A stretch of 8,145 nt of DNA from Mycoplasmatota bacterium (GCA_030641535.1 DAOWHG010000111.1:1-8145), one strand, 5' to 3'. Counted from the stretch's first letter, positions 1 to 7,097 are shown. Notes: generated by a model not told the origin, from the letters alone. Numbers and translations: made by a program.

Positions 1-1182
1 GAGAGATCCCATACCTACATATGTTTTAAATCTTCTACCCTGGTAAATTACTTCTTCTCCTGGAGCCTCTTTAGTCCCAGCAAGTAAAGAACCTAACATA
101 ACTGAATTTGCACCAGAAGCAATGGCTTTCGTAATATCTCCGCTATATTTAATTCCTCCATCAGCAATTAAACATGCATCAACTTCTTTTATGTATTCAA
201 AGACATCATTAATCGCTGTTATTTGTGGTACACCAACTCCAGCAACTATTCTAGTTGTACAAATAGATCCTGGACCGATACCAACTTTAACAGCATTTGC
301 TCCTGCTTCCACCAATTCCTTTGCTGCTTCTTTTGTAACAATATTACCAGCAACTATTTCAATATCCTTATACTTGGTTCTAATATCCTTAACAGCTTTT
401 ACAACCCCCATAGAATGTCCATGAGCACTATCAACTGTAATAACGTCGACTTCAGCTTTAACAAGAGCATCAATTCTTGCCATCATCTCAGGTCCAACTC
501 CTACAGCTGCACCACAACGAAGACGTCCTTTTTCATCTTTACATGCATTAGGATAATTAATAACATTATCGATATCCTTAATCGTTATCAATCCTTTTAA
601 TTTATTATTAGAATCAACAATTGGTAATTTTTCAATTCTATTGTTCATTAAGATTTTTTTCGCTTCTTCTAGAGTAGTCCCAACATGTGATGTAACTAAA
701 TTATCCTTTGTCATTATTTCATGAATTGGAGTATCATCAATATGTCGATATTTCATATCTCTGTTTGTTACAATTCCAATCAACACATTATCTTCTGTAA
801 CTACAGGTAATCCTGATATCTTATATTTAGATAAAATATCTTCTGCATCTCTAACTGTGTTATCTTTATGTAAAGTAATTGGGTTTGTAATCATACCACT
901 TTCACTTCTCTTAACATAATCAACTTGAGAGGCTTGATCTTTTATCGACATATTTTTGTGGATAAAACCAATTCCACCTTGCCTAGCTAATGAAATAGCT
1001 AGCTTTGCCTCAGTAACTGTATCCATCGCAGCTGAAACAATTGGAATATTAAGTTTAATATTCGGTGTTAAGTAGGTGTTTACTGAAACTTCACTAGGTA
1101 GTACCTCAGATTTTTGTGGTACTAATAATACATCATCAAATGTCAGACCTTCTTGAATTAATTTTCCATATAAGTTTTCCAT
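1..1182 (-). CDS. guaB: IMP dehydrogenase, 3' end cut off by the window edge
   Basis: This cytoplasmic enzyme oxidises IMP to XMP with NAD+, the committed step of GMP synthesis. The reading frame is open for 394 codons from the ATG at 1182 to the window edge. The usual length is near 490, so roughly the last 95 residues (C-terminal flap and end of the barrel) lie outside. The N-terminus has the family TFDDVLLVP motif (residues 14-22). Two CBS domains follow at about 95-150 and 155-210, inserted in the TIM barrel. The active-site loop is GIGPGSICTTR with catalytic Cys308, and IADGGI lies at about 319-324. The sequence stops just after YVGMGSL, where many relatives have YRGMGS. The start is supported by a GGAGG at 1188-1192, five bases upstream. 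The gene sits behind a guanine riboswitch and terminator, so it is probably repressed by guanine. Identification is secure. Confidence 0.97.
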   Translation of the reverse strand, partial: MENLYGKLIQEGLTFDDVLLVPQKSEVLPSEVSVNTYLTPNIKLNIPIVSAAMDTVTEAKLAISLARQGGIGFIHKNMSIKDQASQVDYVKRSESGMITNPITLHKDNTVRDAEDILSKYKISGLPVVTEDNVLIGIVTNRDMKYRHIDDTPIHEIMTKDNLVTSHVGTTLEEAKKILMNNRIEKLPIVDSNNKLKGLITIKDIDNVINYPNACKDEKGRLRCGAAVGVGPEMMARIDALVKAEVDVITVDSAHGHSMGVVKAVKDIRTKYKDIEIVAGNIVTKEAAKELVEAGANAVKVGIGPGSICTTRIVAGVGVPQITAINDVFEYIKEVDACLIADGGIKYSGDITKAIASGANSVMLGSLLAGTKEAPGEEVIYQGRRFKTYVGMGSL

Positions 1183-1198
1183 ATTTTCCTCCAAAAGT

Positions 1199-1239
1199 AT
1201 AAAAAATGGGTTTCTTTACAACACGTAAAGAAACCCATT
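1199..1239 (-). terminator. Intrinsic terminator of the guaB guanine riboswitch
   Basis: On the minus strand a perfect 15-bp stem (AATGGGTTTCTTTAC, 1239-1225, pairing with 1219-1205) closes a 5-nt loop and runs into six Ts. It lies between the aptamer and the guaB ribosome binding site, so it can only act as an attenuator of guaB. Its 5' arm is shared with a competing antiterminator: 1264-1257 (ACGTGAAG) pairs with 1230-1223 (CTTTACGT), and 1251-1247 (CCATT) pairs with 1239-1235 (AATGG). The first block includes most of the 3' strand of aptamer stem P1. Guanine binding should lock P1 and release the terminator, an OFF switch. Confidence 0.95.
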
Positions 1240-1256
1240 ATTGATAAATGGAGTCA

Positions 1257-1326
1257 CTTCACGTAGTCCTAAATTTACGGTTTAGGGTAGAAACTTGCTT
1301 ACCATATCAAAGCGATTATACGTGTT
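1257..1326 (-). promoter_or_regulatory. Guanine-sensing purine riboswitch aptamer upstream of guaB
   Basis: The three-way junction of the purine riboswitch class can be traced on the minus strand. P1 is CACGTA (1324-1319) with TACGTG (1265-1260). P2 is GCTTT/TAAGC (1313-1309 and 1301-1297) around loop GATATGG; its loop-closing pair is a U-U mismatch. The joining segment AAGTTTCTA follows. P3 is CCTAAA/TTTAGG (1286-1281 and 1273-1268) around loop CCGTAAA. Loops GATATGG and CCGTAAA are the conserved kissing loops. The specificity base just before the 3' P1 strand (complement of 1266, equivalent to position 74 of B. subtilis xpt) is C. In this class C means guanine/hypoxanthine and U means adenine. 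The unaltered TTTCTACC joining segment argues against the 2'-deoxyguanosine variant. With the downstream terminator this should shut off guaB when guanine is plentiful. Confidence 0.95.
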
Positions 1327-1334
1327 TTCGATTT

Positions 1335-1363
1335 ATTATAACAAATGAATTAATCTAAAACAA
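1335..1363 (-). promoter_or_regulatory. Predicted sigma-A promoter of guaB
   Basis: On the minus strand a -35 like TTGTTT (1363-1358) is followed by exactly 17 bases and a perfect -10 TATAAT (1340-1335). A TG one base before the -10 makes it an extended -10. Transcription should start near 1329-1327, only a few bases before the riboswitch P1 strand, as expected for a leader beginning with the aptamer. The spacing and the riboswitch position support each other. The start site itself is inferred. Confidence 0.8.
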
Positions 1364-1418
1364 CCTAATATCAATTCTTTTTATATATTTTCTACAAAAT
1401 GAATTAATACAAGTAGAT

Positions 1419-2051
1419 TTACTTATTCATCCAACAAATATCACTTGGATCTTTTTTCCAAAGCCTTAGTTTCAAAAGATCATCATCCTTAATATAATCA
1501 TCTTCTAAAGCAACTTCGATTAATGTATCATAATTAGATATTGAGTGATACTCAGTATTATTTTCTTTGAACACTTTGAAACCTTTTTCTAAATTATATG
1601 TAAATATAGCTACTACTCCTAAAACATCAAATCCTGCTTCTCTTAAGATGTTTACTACTTTAACACAACTTCCTCCAGTACTAATCAAATCTTCAATAAC
1701 TACAACCTTCTTGCCAGGAATAACTTTACCTTCGATTATATTATTTCTTCCGTGGCTCTTTTCGCCACTACGAACATAACCCATTGGTAAATCTAAGATA
1801 TTAGCTACTAAGCTAGCGTGCGCTATGCCCGCTGTTGCTGTTCCCATAATATATTCACATTCAGGATAAACTTCTTTTACTTTGGAAGCCAGTTCATCTT
1901 CGATTATGTTTCTCGTTTCTGGATATGATAAGGTTAATCTATTATCACAATAGATTGGTGATTTAATTCCACTAGCCCAAGTAAAAGGATCACTTGGTCT
2001 TAGAAAAACAGCATTTATCTTCAGTAATTCTTTCGCAATAATTTTTTCCAT
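1419..2051 (-). CDS. pyrE: Orotate phosphoribosyltransferase
   Basis: This cytoplasmic enzyme transfers phosphoribose from PRPP to orotate to give OMP, step 5 of UMP synthesis. It has 210 residues, the usual size for the Bacillota form. The PRPP-binding motif VVVIEDLISTGGS is at residues 116-128, where the acidic pair is E-D. The flexible catalytic loop is at about 94-104 (RSGEKSHGRNN), with Lys98 and His100 placed as in the family. The TATAGIAHAS segment (71-80) lies in the core fold. The ATG at 2051 lies 1 nt after the pyrF stop (TAATATG junction), and a GGGAG is visible upstream, so translation is probably coupled. It is the last gene of the pyr operon. No convincing terminator follows its stop: the only inverted repeat (TCTAC/GTAGA, 1391-1417) is weak and lacks a U-run. 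Confidence 0.96.
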   Translation of the reverse strand: MEKIIAKELLKINAVFLRPSDPFTWASGIKSPIYCDNRLTLSYPETRNIIEDELASKVKEVYPECEYIMGTATAGIAHASLVANILDLPMGYVRSGEKSHGRNNIIEGKVIPGKKVVVIEDLISTGGSCVKVVNILREAGFDVLGVVAIFTYNLEKGFKVFKENNTEYHSISNYDTLIEVALEDDYIKDDDLLKLRLWKKDPSDICWMNK

Positions 2052-2052
2052 A

Positions 2053-2733
2053 TTAGATAAACTCCCTTACACATTTTTCATATGCATCACTTGGATTTAA
2101 AGCCTTAGTAACAGCACGTCCAACAACGATATATGTTGAACCTAATTCTTTAGCTAATGCTGGTGTAGTAACACGTACTTGATCATCATTACTATTATCG
2201 CTAAATCTAATACCCGGAGTAACACTAATCAATCCCAATTTATTCATTAAAGGTGCTTCAAGCGGACTACATACAACACCTACAAGTCCTGCACTTTTTG
2301 TATTTTTTGCATAATGATTAATCGTATCTTCCATATTTTCATTTATTAATAATTCTTCTTTTAAAGCTTCGTTTGTTGTTGATGTTAGTTGCGTTACTGC
2401 AATTAACAAAGTATCCTTATTAGTCATTCTTAATCCACTTAAAGCCTCCTTCATCATTCTTATACCACCAGAGGCATGCAGATTAACAATATCAACATTT
2501 AATAATCCAATAACTTTCATAGCTTTATTGACAGTTGTTGGAATATCATGTAGTTTTAAATCTAAAAATATTTTATAACCTTGTTTTTTTAATTCTTTGA
2601 TTAGTGAAGATCCTTCACTATAAAATAGTTCCATTCCTATTTTTAAGTACGGTCTATGTTTATCTATTTTCTTAAGAAAGTCATATAGTTCTTCTTTGTC
2701 TTTAAAATCGCAAGCAATTATTACATCTCTCAT
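2053..2733 (-). CDS. pyrF: Orotidine 5'-phosphate decarboxylase
   Basis: This enzyme decarboxylates OMP to UMP, the last step of the pathway. At 226 residues it is slightly shorter than the 239 of B. subtilis but has all the landmarks. These are Asp9 in the first barrel strand, Lys31 in KIG, the catalytic D-x-K-x-x-D array Asp58/Lys60/Asp63 within FLDLKLHDIPTTV, the phosphate-binding TPGIR at 172-176, and VVGRAV with Arg206. It is a small TIM barrel that works as a dimer in the family. Its ATG overlaps the TGA of pyrD by 4 nt (ATGA). A GGGGAG lies about nine bases upstream inside pyrD. Confidence 0.96.
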   Translation of the reverse strand: MRDVIIACDFKDKEELYDFLKKIDKHRPYLKIGMELFYSEGSSLIKELKKQGYKIFLDLKLHDIPTTVNKAMKVIGLLNVDIVNLHASGGIRMMKEALSGLRMTNKDTLLIAVTQLTSTTNEALKEELLINENMEDTINHYAKNTKSAGLVGVVCSPLEAPLMNKLGLISVTPGIRFSDNSNDDQVRVTTPALAKELGSTYIVVGRAVTKALNPSDAYEKCVREFI

Positions 2734-3641
2734 AAATGTGCTCTCCCCACTATTTCTTTTAAATCATTAATGTTTAGTTCTTTCATTACCCTTGGTAAAT
2801 CTTCGATTATTTTTTTACATGCATATGGATCAATTAAGTTAGCAGTTCCAACTTGAACAGCACTGGCTCCAGCATACATCATTTCAATAACATCATAAGC
2901 GTTCATAATCCCTCCCATACCAATTATCGGGATATTTACAACACTGTATACCTCGTGTACCATTTTCAAAGCCACAGGCTTAATAGCTGGACCACTAAAT
3001 CCACCATAAGTATTGGCTAAAACAGGTTTACCTGTTTTTAAATCTATTCTCATTCCAACTAAAGTATTAATCATACTAATAGCATCAGCCCCAGCTTCTT
3101 CAACAGCTAAAGCAATTTCTTTAATATTAGTAACGTTAGGACTAAGTTTTACATAAAGTGGTAAATCAGTTACCTCTCTTATAAGTCTTGTTAGTTTAGC
3201 GGCAGATTCTTTATTTGTTCCAAATAGTAGTCCCCCTTCTTTTACGTTAGGACAACTAATATTTAGTTCTATCGCTCCAACGATATCTGACTTAGATATC
3301 CTTTTTACAGCTTCAATATAATCCTCTTCATAACTACCACCAATATTAGCTATTACTTTTTTATTGAATACCTTTTTTAGTTTTACAAGTTCATTACTAA
3401 TTACTGCATCAACACCAGGATTCTGTAGGCCAATAGCGTTTAACATTCCTGAAGTGCTTTCAGCTATCCTTGGAGTTTTGTTTCCAAATCTCTCTTCTAA
3501 TGTTGTTCCTTTAAAACTCAAGGTTCCTAAAATATTTATGTCGTAAAACTCGCTAAACTCATATCCAAATCCAAATGTTCCTGAAGCAGGAATAATTGGA
3601 TTATCAAGTTTCATCCCAGGTAATTCTACGTTTAATTTCAT
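2730..3641 (-). CDS. pyrD: Dihydroorotate dehydrogenase catalytic subunit, class 1B
   Basis: This FMN-containing catalytic subunit oxidises dihydroorotate to orotate (step 4). The class 1B form passes electrons through PyrK to NAD+. It has 303 residues, a typical length. Visible landmarks are the N-terminal NPIIPASGTFGFG (14-26), Lys44 in SFKG, the substrate loop NAIGLQNPG (68-76), NISCPN with the catalytic base Cys130, VKLSPN (164-169), GGFSGPAIKP (213-222) and the flavin phosphate region GMGGI (about 242-246). Cys rather than Ser as the base indicates class 1, and the adjacent pyrK indicates 1B. The ATG overlaps the pyrK TGA by 4 nt, with a GAGG about nine bases upstream. The two subunits are therefore probably made together. 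Confidence 0.96.
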   Translation of the reverse strand: MKLNVELPGMKLDNPIIPASGTFGFGYEFSEFYDINILGTLSFKGTTLEERFGNKTPRIAESTSGMLNAIGLQNPGVDAVISNELVKLKKVFNKKVIANIGGSYEEDYIEAVKRISKSDIVGAIELNISCPNVKEGGLLFGTNKESAAKLTRLIREVTDLPLYVKLSPNVTNIKEIALAVEEAGADAISMINTLVGMRIDLKTGKPVLANTYGGFSGPAIKPVALKMVHEVYSVVNIPIIGMGGIMNAYDVIEMMYAGASAVQVGTANLIDPYACKKIIEDLPRVMKELNINDLKEIVGRAHL

Positions 3642-4378
3642 ATAACAACCTCAAATGATTCTAAGACTGGACCCTCTTTACAAATACGTTTGTAGGAATC
3701 ATCAGTTGTTGGATGACTACATCCCATGCAGGCTCCAAAGCCACAACCCATTCTTTCTTCAAAACTTAGTTGTCCAGTATAATCTTCTTTTACTAATGCA
3801 TGGAGCATCTTTCGTGGGCCACATGCATAGTAATAATCAAAGTAAAGGTTTTTTGATCTAATCACATTTAATACATTTCCTTTATATCCACAACTTCCAT
3901 CCATAGTAGTTACATATACATTTGCTCCAAGAGCTCTAAACATTCCCTCAAAGAATACATCTACTTTTGAGTTATATCCTAAGACTACATCAAATTCAAT
4001 ATTTTCTTCATGCAATTTTTTAGCAACACTATATAATGGCGGAATTCCAACTCCTCCACCAATAATCATCTGCTTTTTTGCTTTCTTATTAATTGCAAAT
4101 CCATTTCCTAAAGGCCCTAAAATATCTAAGTCATCAAACATTTTTTTTGTTGATAGTATCTTTGTTCCTTCCCCAAATACTTTATAAATAATTGTGATTG
4201 TTTTGGAATCGTAATCGCATATACTAATAGGTCTTCTTAAAAATGTTTTTTCATTATCAATTTTAATATTAATGAATTGTCCTGGTGCTTTTATTTTTGA
4301 TGTATCCCCATATAAAATCATTTTATATGTTTTATATGCAATTTTCTCATTCGAAATTACGCTATAAATATTATTCAT
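3638..4378 (-). CDS. pyrK: Dihydroorotate dehydrogenase electron-transfer subunit (FAD, 2Fe-2S)
   Basis: This ferredoxin-reductase-like subunit moves electrons from PyrD FMN through a 2Fe-2S cluster and FAD to NAD+. With the start chosen here it has 246 residues. The FAD site includes RRPIS (48-52) and GEGTK (69-73). The nucleotide-binding IIGGGVGIPPL is at 105-115 and YACGPRKM at about 184-191. The C-terminal cluster is Cys212-x4-Cys217-x2-Cys220-x12-Cys233, as in PyrK. I chose the ATG at 4378 over an in-frame ATG at 4411: a GGTGA lies a few bases upstream of 4378, none precedes 4411, and MNNIYSVISN matches the usual PyrK N-terminus. The gene overlaps the end of pyrC by 8 nt (ATGAATAA) and the start of pyrD by 4 nt. 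Confidence 0.95.
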   Translation of the reverse strand: MNNIYSVISNEKIAYKTYKMILYGDTSKIKAPGQFINIKIDNEKTFLRRPISICDYDSKTITIIYKVFGEGTKILSTKKMFDDLDILGPLGNGFAINKKAKKQMIIGGGVGIPPLYSVAKKLHEENIEFDVVLGYNSKVDVFFEGMFRALGANVYVTTMDGSCGYKGNVLNVIRSKNLYFDYYYACGPRKMLHALVKEDYTGQLSFEERMGCGFGACMGCSHPTTDDSYKRICKEGPVLESFEVVI

Positions 4379-5648
4379 ATATCTCACCATCCCTATATAC
4401 TTGTATTCCATTTACAAATGTCATTACTGGCCATCCGTAGCATTCAATTCCGTCAAAAGGTGTGTTTTTTCCTTTTGAAAAAAATTTAGATTTATCAATC
4501 TTCTTTTTCAAATTAAGATCGATAACTGTAATATCACATATTCTTCCCTCAACTAGTTTTCCATATTCCAGATTCAATCTTCTTGCAGGATTTGAACTAA
4601 ACCATTTAACTATGTCATCAAGTGATGCCATATTTGTTTTAACAAAATGGGTATAGATCAATGGAAAAGCAGTTTCAAGCCCGACAACACCAAATGGTGC
4701 TTCTTTAAATTCTTTTTGTTTTTCAATATAAGTATGTGGTGCGTGATCAGTAGCAATACAATCGATTGTTCCATCTAACAAGCCACTAATTAAAGCATAT
4801 TTATCATCTAATCCTCTAACAGGAGGATTCATTTTAAAGTTAGTATTTGTCACATCATATTCGGTAAGCAGTAAGTGATGAGGAGTAACTTCACAACTAA
4901 TATTAACCCCTCTTTTTTTTGCTTCTCTAACTATTCTTACACCTTCTTTTGTTGAGATATGACAAATATGATATCTTGCATTTGTTTCTTCAGCAATTAA
5001 TGTGTCTCTCGCTATTTGGATGCTTTCCGATAAACTTGTTATTCCGAGAAGTCCTTCCTCTAGTGCTCTTTTACCTTGATGAATATATCCACCATATAAT
5101 ATTTCTTCATCTTCACAATGCGCAGCAATTAAAGTTTCATATTTATGAGCGTTTTTCATTGTCTCATACATTTGTCTTGTTGACTGAATTCCAAACCCGT
5201 CATTTGTAAATCCACAAACCTTGTCTTTTAGTTGTTCCATATTCACTAAATCACTACCATTTGTTATATTCTTACTAATCGCAGAATAAGGTAATACTTT
5301 AATAACTGCATTTTTCTTTATCAACTCTATTATTTGATTGATTGTTTCTAAATTATCTGGGACTGGATTAACATTTGGCATTGCACAAACAAGTGTATAT
5401 CCACCTCTAGCAGCAGCTTTTGTCCCTGTTTTAATCGTTTCTTTATTTTCAAACCCTGGTTCTCTTAAGTGTACATGCATATCAATAAACCCTGGAGAAA
5501 CAAAACGATTAGCTATATCTATCACTTTATAATCTTTGTTTTTTATATTATCTTTTATTGAAATTATTCTATCTTTTTCAATTAAGATATCCTTTTTAAT
5601 AAGTTCATCTGAATGTAAAATTAGACAGTTTATTAGTAAGGTTTTCAT
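4371..5648 (-). CDS. pyrC: Dihydroorotase, class I (Bacillus type)
   Basis: This zinc amidohydrolase cyclises N-carbamoyl-aspartate to dihydroorotate (step 3). It has 425 residues, normal for the Bacillus-type enzyme and much longer than the class II enzyme of E. coli. Candidate metal ligands are all present: His58 and His60 in DMHVHLREPG, Asp150 in FTNDG, His177 in AAHCED, His230 in CHIS, and Asp301 in ATDHAPH. The positions closely match the Bacillus anthracis enzyme, in which an Asp replaces the carboxylated Lys as bridging ligand. Asn274 in KMNPP is also in the expected place. The start overlaps the pyrR stop by one base (TAATG). Only a weak purine-rich AAAAAGA precedes it, so initiation probably depends on coupling to pyrR. 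Confidence 0.96.
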   Translation of the reverse strand: MKTLLINCLILHSDELIKKDILIEKDRIISIKDNIKNKDYKVIDIANRFVSPGFIDMHVHLREPGFENKETIKTGTKAAARGGYTLVCAMPNVNPVPDNLETINQIIELIKKNAVIKVLPYSAISKNITNGSDLVNMEQLKDKVCGFTNDGFGIQSTRQMYETMKNAHKYETLIAAHCEDEEILYGGYIHQGKRALEEGLLGITSLSESIQIARDTLIAEETNARYHICHISTKEGVRIVREAKKRGVNISCEVTPHHLLLTEYDVTNTNFKMNPPVRGLDDKYALISGLLDGTIDCIATDHAPHTYIEKQKEFKEAPFGVVGLETAFPLIYTHFVKTNMASLDDIVKWFSSNPARRLNLEYGKLVEGRICDITVIDLNLKKKIDKSKFFSKGKNTPFDGIECYGWPVMTFVNGIQVYRDGEIYE

Positions 5649-6172
5649 TATCTTTTTATTACAACCTTGTCATCTTTACTTAAATCAGTAAGTGTAACTT
5701 TGATTGTTTCATCACTTGATGTTGGAATGTTTTTTCCAATATAGTTAGCTCTTATTGGCAATTCTCTATGACCTCTATCAATAAGTACTAATAACTCAAT
5801 TCTTTTAGGTCTTCCTAAATCAATCATAGCGTCCATAGACGCTCTGATAGTTCTCCCTGTATATAAAACATCATCAATTAATATTACGACTTTATCTTTT
5901 ACGACAAATGGTACTGTCTCTTTATTAACTTCCTTACTAATATTTGATTCAATATCATCACGATACATCGATATATCAATATATCCCGTTTGAAGAGTTA
6001 TCCCCTCAATACTTTTAATGTTTTCTTTAATTAATTCAGCTAAGTTAATTCCTTTTGTTTTGATCCCAATTAAACAAACATCTCCAATATCACTGTTTTT
6101 TTCAACAATTTCATAAGATAATCTTCTAATTGTTCTTTTAAGTGTTTCGTTATCTATTATTAACTTTTCCAT
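5648..6172 (-). CDS. pyrR: PyrR, pyr operon RNA-binding attenuator / uracil phosphoribosyltransferase
   Basis: PyrR binds a stem-loop in pyr leader RNA when UMP or UTP is bound and so promotes termination. The family also has uracil phosphoribosyltransferase activity. The protein has 174 residues. The PRPP motif VVILIDDVLYTGRT is at 95-108. The highly conserved IDRGHRELPIRANYIGKNIPT region is at 131-151, split in two here as IDRGHRELPI and RANYIGKNIPT. YRDDI is at 70-74 and GIKTKGI at 36-42. I placed the start at the ATG at 6172. An in-frame TTG at 6184 would add four residues, but it overlaps the GAGGTG ribosome binding site of the ATG. The ATG lies 1 nt after the pyrB stop. pyrR is usually the first gene of such operons; here it is second, so it is still under the attenuator it controls (7063-7166). 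Confidence 0.96.
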   Translation of the reverse strand: MEKLIIDNETLKRTIRRLSYEIVEKNSDIGDVCLIGIKTKGINLAELIKENIKSIEGITLQTGYIDISMYRDDIESNISKEVNKETVPFVVKDKVVILIDDVLYTGRTIRASMDAMIDLGRPKRIELLVLIDRGHRELPIRANYIGKNIPTSSDETIKVTLTDLSKDDKVVIKR

Positions 6173-6173
6173 A

Positions 6174-7043
6174 TTACACCTCAAACGCTCTTTTTAAAAC
6201 AGCCATTCGTACAAATACACCGTTAGCCATTTGTTTAAAGATTCTAGATTTTTTACATTCAACTACTTCATCACTTAGTTCTGTGTTTCTATTAAAAGGA
6301 GCTGGATGCATAATAATTGCACTTGGTTTCATTTTTTTTACTCTCTCCATATTAAGTCCGTATTTAAGCAAGTAATCACTTTTACTCATTTGAATCTCAT
6401 ATCCATGTCTTTCGTATTGAACTCGTAGAAGCATAATAATATCCATTTCTTTAACAGCTTTTTCAACATCAATATATTCAGCTGATCCGTCATCAAATTC
6501 TTTGGGACCACTAATATACACTTCTATTCCAAGTCGTTTCATAACTTGAATATTAGTGTGGGCAACCCGTGAGTGTCTAATATCTCCTATTATAGTAATC
6601 TTAAGTCCTTTCAAATCACCAAACTCTTCTTTAATTGTCATTAAATCAAGTAAACTTTGAGTTGGGTGATTTCCTGTCCCATCTCCGCCATTCATAACTG
6701 GAACATTAATACCCTTTAAATCTTTGAAGTAATTGTTTTGGGGATGTCTAATCACAAATGCATCAAACCCTAAACTCTCAAATGTTTTGATTGTATCATA
6801 CAAACTTTCACCTTTTTTTATGCTTGAAGCGGAAGCGTTAAAATTTGTATCAATCATTCCTAAATTGTGTTGTGCTGCGATAAAACTATAGTGCGTTCTT
6901 GTACTGTTTTCAAAGAATAGGTTCACCACTGTTTTACCTTGTAGTTCTCTGAATTCCTTCCCATTTTTAAATGAAATTGCTTCATCCAAAATGTTGTTGA
7001 TGTCTACGGCCGATAATTCACTTAAAGCGAATAAATTTTTCAT
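6174..7043 (-). CDS. pyrB: Aspartate carbamoyltransferase catalytic subunit
   Basis: This enzyme joins carbamoyl phosphate and aspartate to form N-carbamoyl-aspartate, step 2 and the first committed step here. It has 289 residues, about 15 fewer than the B. subtilis protein. Carbamoyl phosphate is bound by FFENSTRT (43-50). The neighbouring-subunit loop SIKKGES is at 74-80. GGDGTGNHPTQSLLD (119-133) carries the conserved HPTQ, and GDIRHSRVAHTN (153-164) follows. Arg207 is in RVQYER, and HPAPFNR is at 246-252, where Phe takes a position that is often Val. No pyrI regulatory subunit is nearby, as expected for a Bacillota trimeric enzyme. The ATG at 7043 has a perfect AGGAGG (7054-7049) five bases upstream. 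It is the first gene of the operon, directly behind the attenuator. Confidence 0.96.
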   Translation of the reverse strand: MKNLFALSELSAVDINNILDEAISFKNGKEFRELQGKTVVNLFFENSTRTHYSFIAAQHNLGMIDTNFNASASSIKKGESLYDTIKTFESLGFDAFVIRHPQNNYFKDLKGINVPVMNGGDGTGNHPTQSLLDLMTIKEEFGDLKGLKITIIGDIRHSRVAHTNIQVMKRLGIEVYISGPKEFDDGSAEYIDVEKAVKEMDIIMLLRVQYERHGYEIQMSKSDYLLKYGLNMERVKKMKPSAIIMHPAPFNRNTELSDEVVECKKSRIFKQMANGVFVRMAVLKRAFEV

Positions 7044-7062
7044 ATTTTCCTCCTATATATAC

Positions 7063-7097
7063 AAAAAAATTCTTCTCAGTCATAGACCAAAAAGAAT
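7063..7097 (-). terminator. Attenuator terminator of the pyr operon
   Basis: On the minus strand a 13-bp stem (5' arm ATTCTTTTTGGTC at 7097-7085, 3' arm GACTGAGAAGAAT at 7081-7069, three G-U pairs) closes a TAT loop and is followed by a run of Ts ending at 7063. It lies between the PyrR-binding loop and the pyrB ribosome binding site. The 5' arm can instead pair with GACTTATAAGAGT (7156-7144), giving 11 of 13 matched positions. That alternative is the antiterminator. The U-rich, wobble-containing stem is weaker than the guaB terminator, but the context makes its role clear. Confidence 0.9.

Noticed and set aside
122..600. Plus-strand open frames over guaB and similar plus-strand frames within the pyr genes
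   Set aside because: They are antisense to clearly conserved coding sequences, their translations show no recognisable domain, and they lack convincing ribosome binding sites.
1257..1326. Adenine or 2'-deoxyguanosine riboswitch
   Set aside because: The specificity base is C, not the U of adenine aptamers, and the TTTCTACC joining segment matches the guanine class without the changes of the deoxyguanosine variant.
1391..1417. TCTAC/GTAGA inverted repeat after pyrE as an operon terminator
   Set aside because: The stem is only five pairs with a long AT-rich loop and no U-run on either strand.
4379..4411. ATG at 4411 as the pyrK start, adding 11 residues
   Set aside because: No ribosome binding site precedes it, it overlaps pyrC by 41 nt, and the ATG at 4378 has GGTGA upstream and a PyrK-like N-terminus.
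6173..6184. TTG at 6184 as the pyrR start, adding four residues
   Set aside because: It overlaps the GAGGTG that serves as ribosome binding site for the ATG at 6172, has no site of its own, and the added residues are not part of the family N-terminus.
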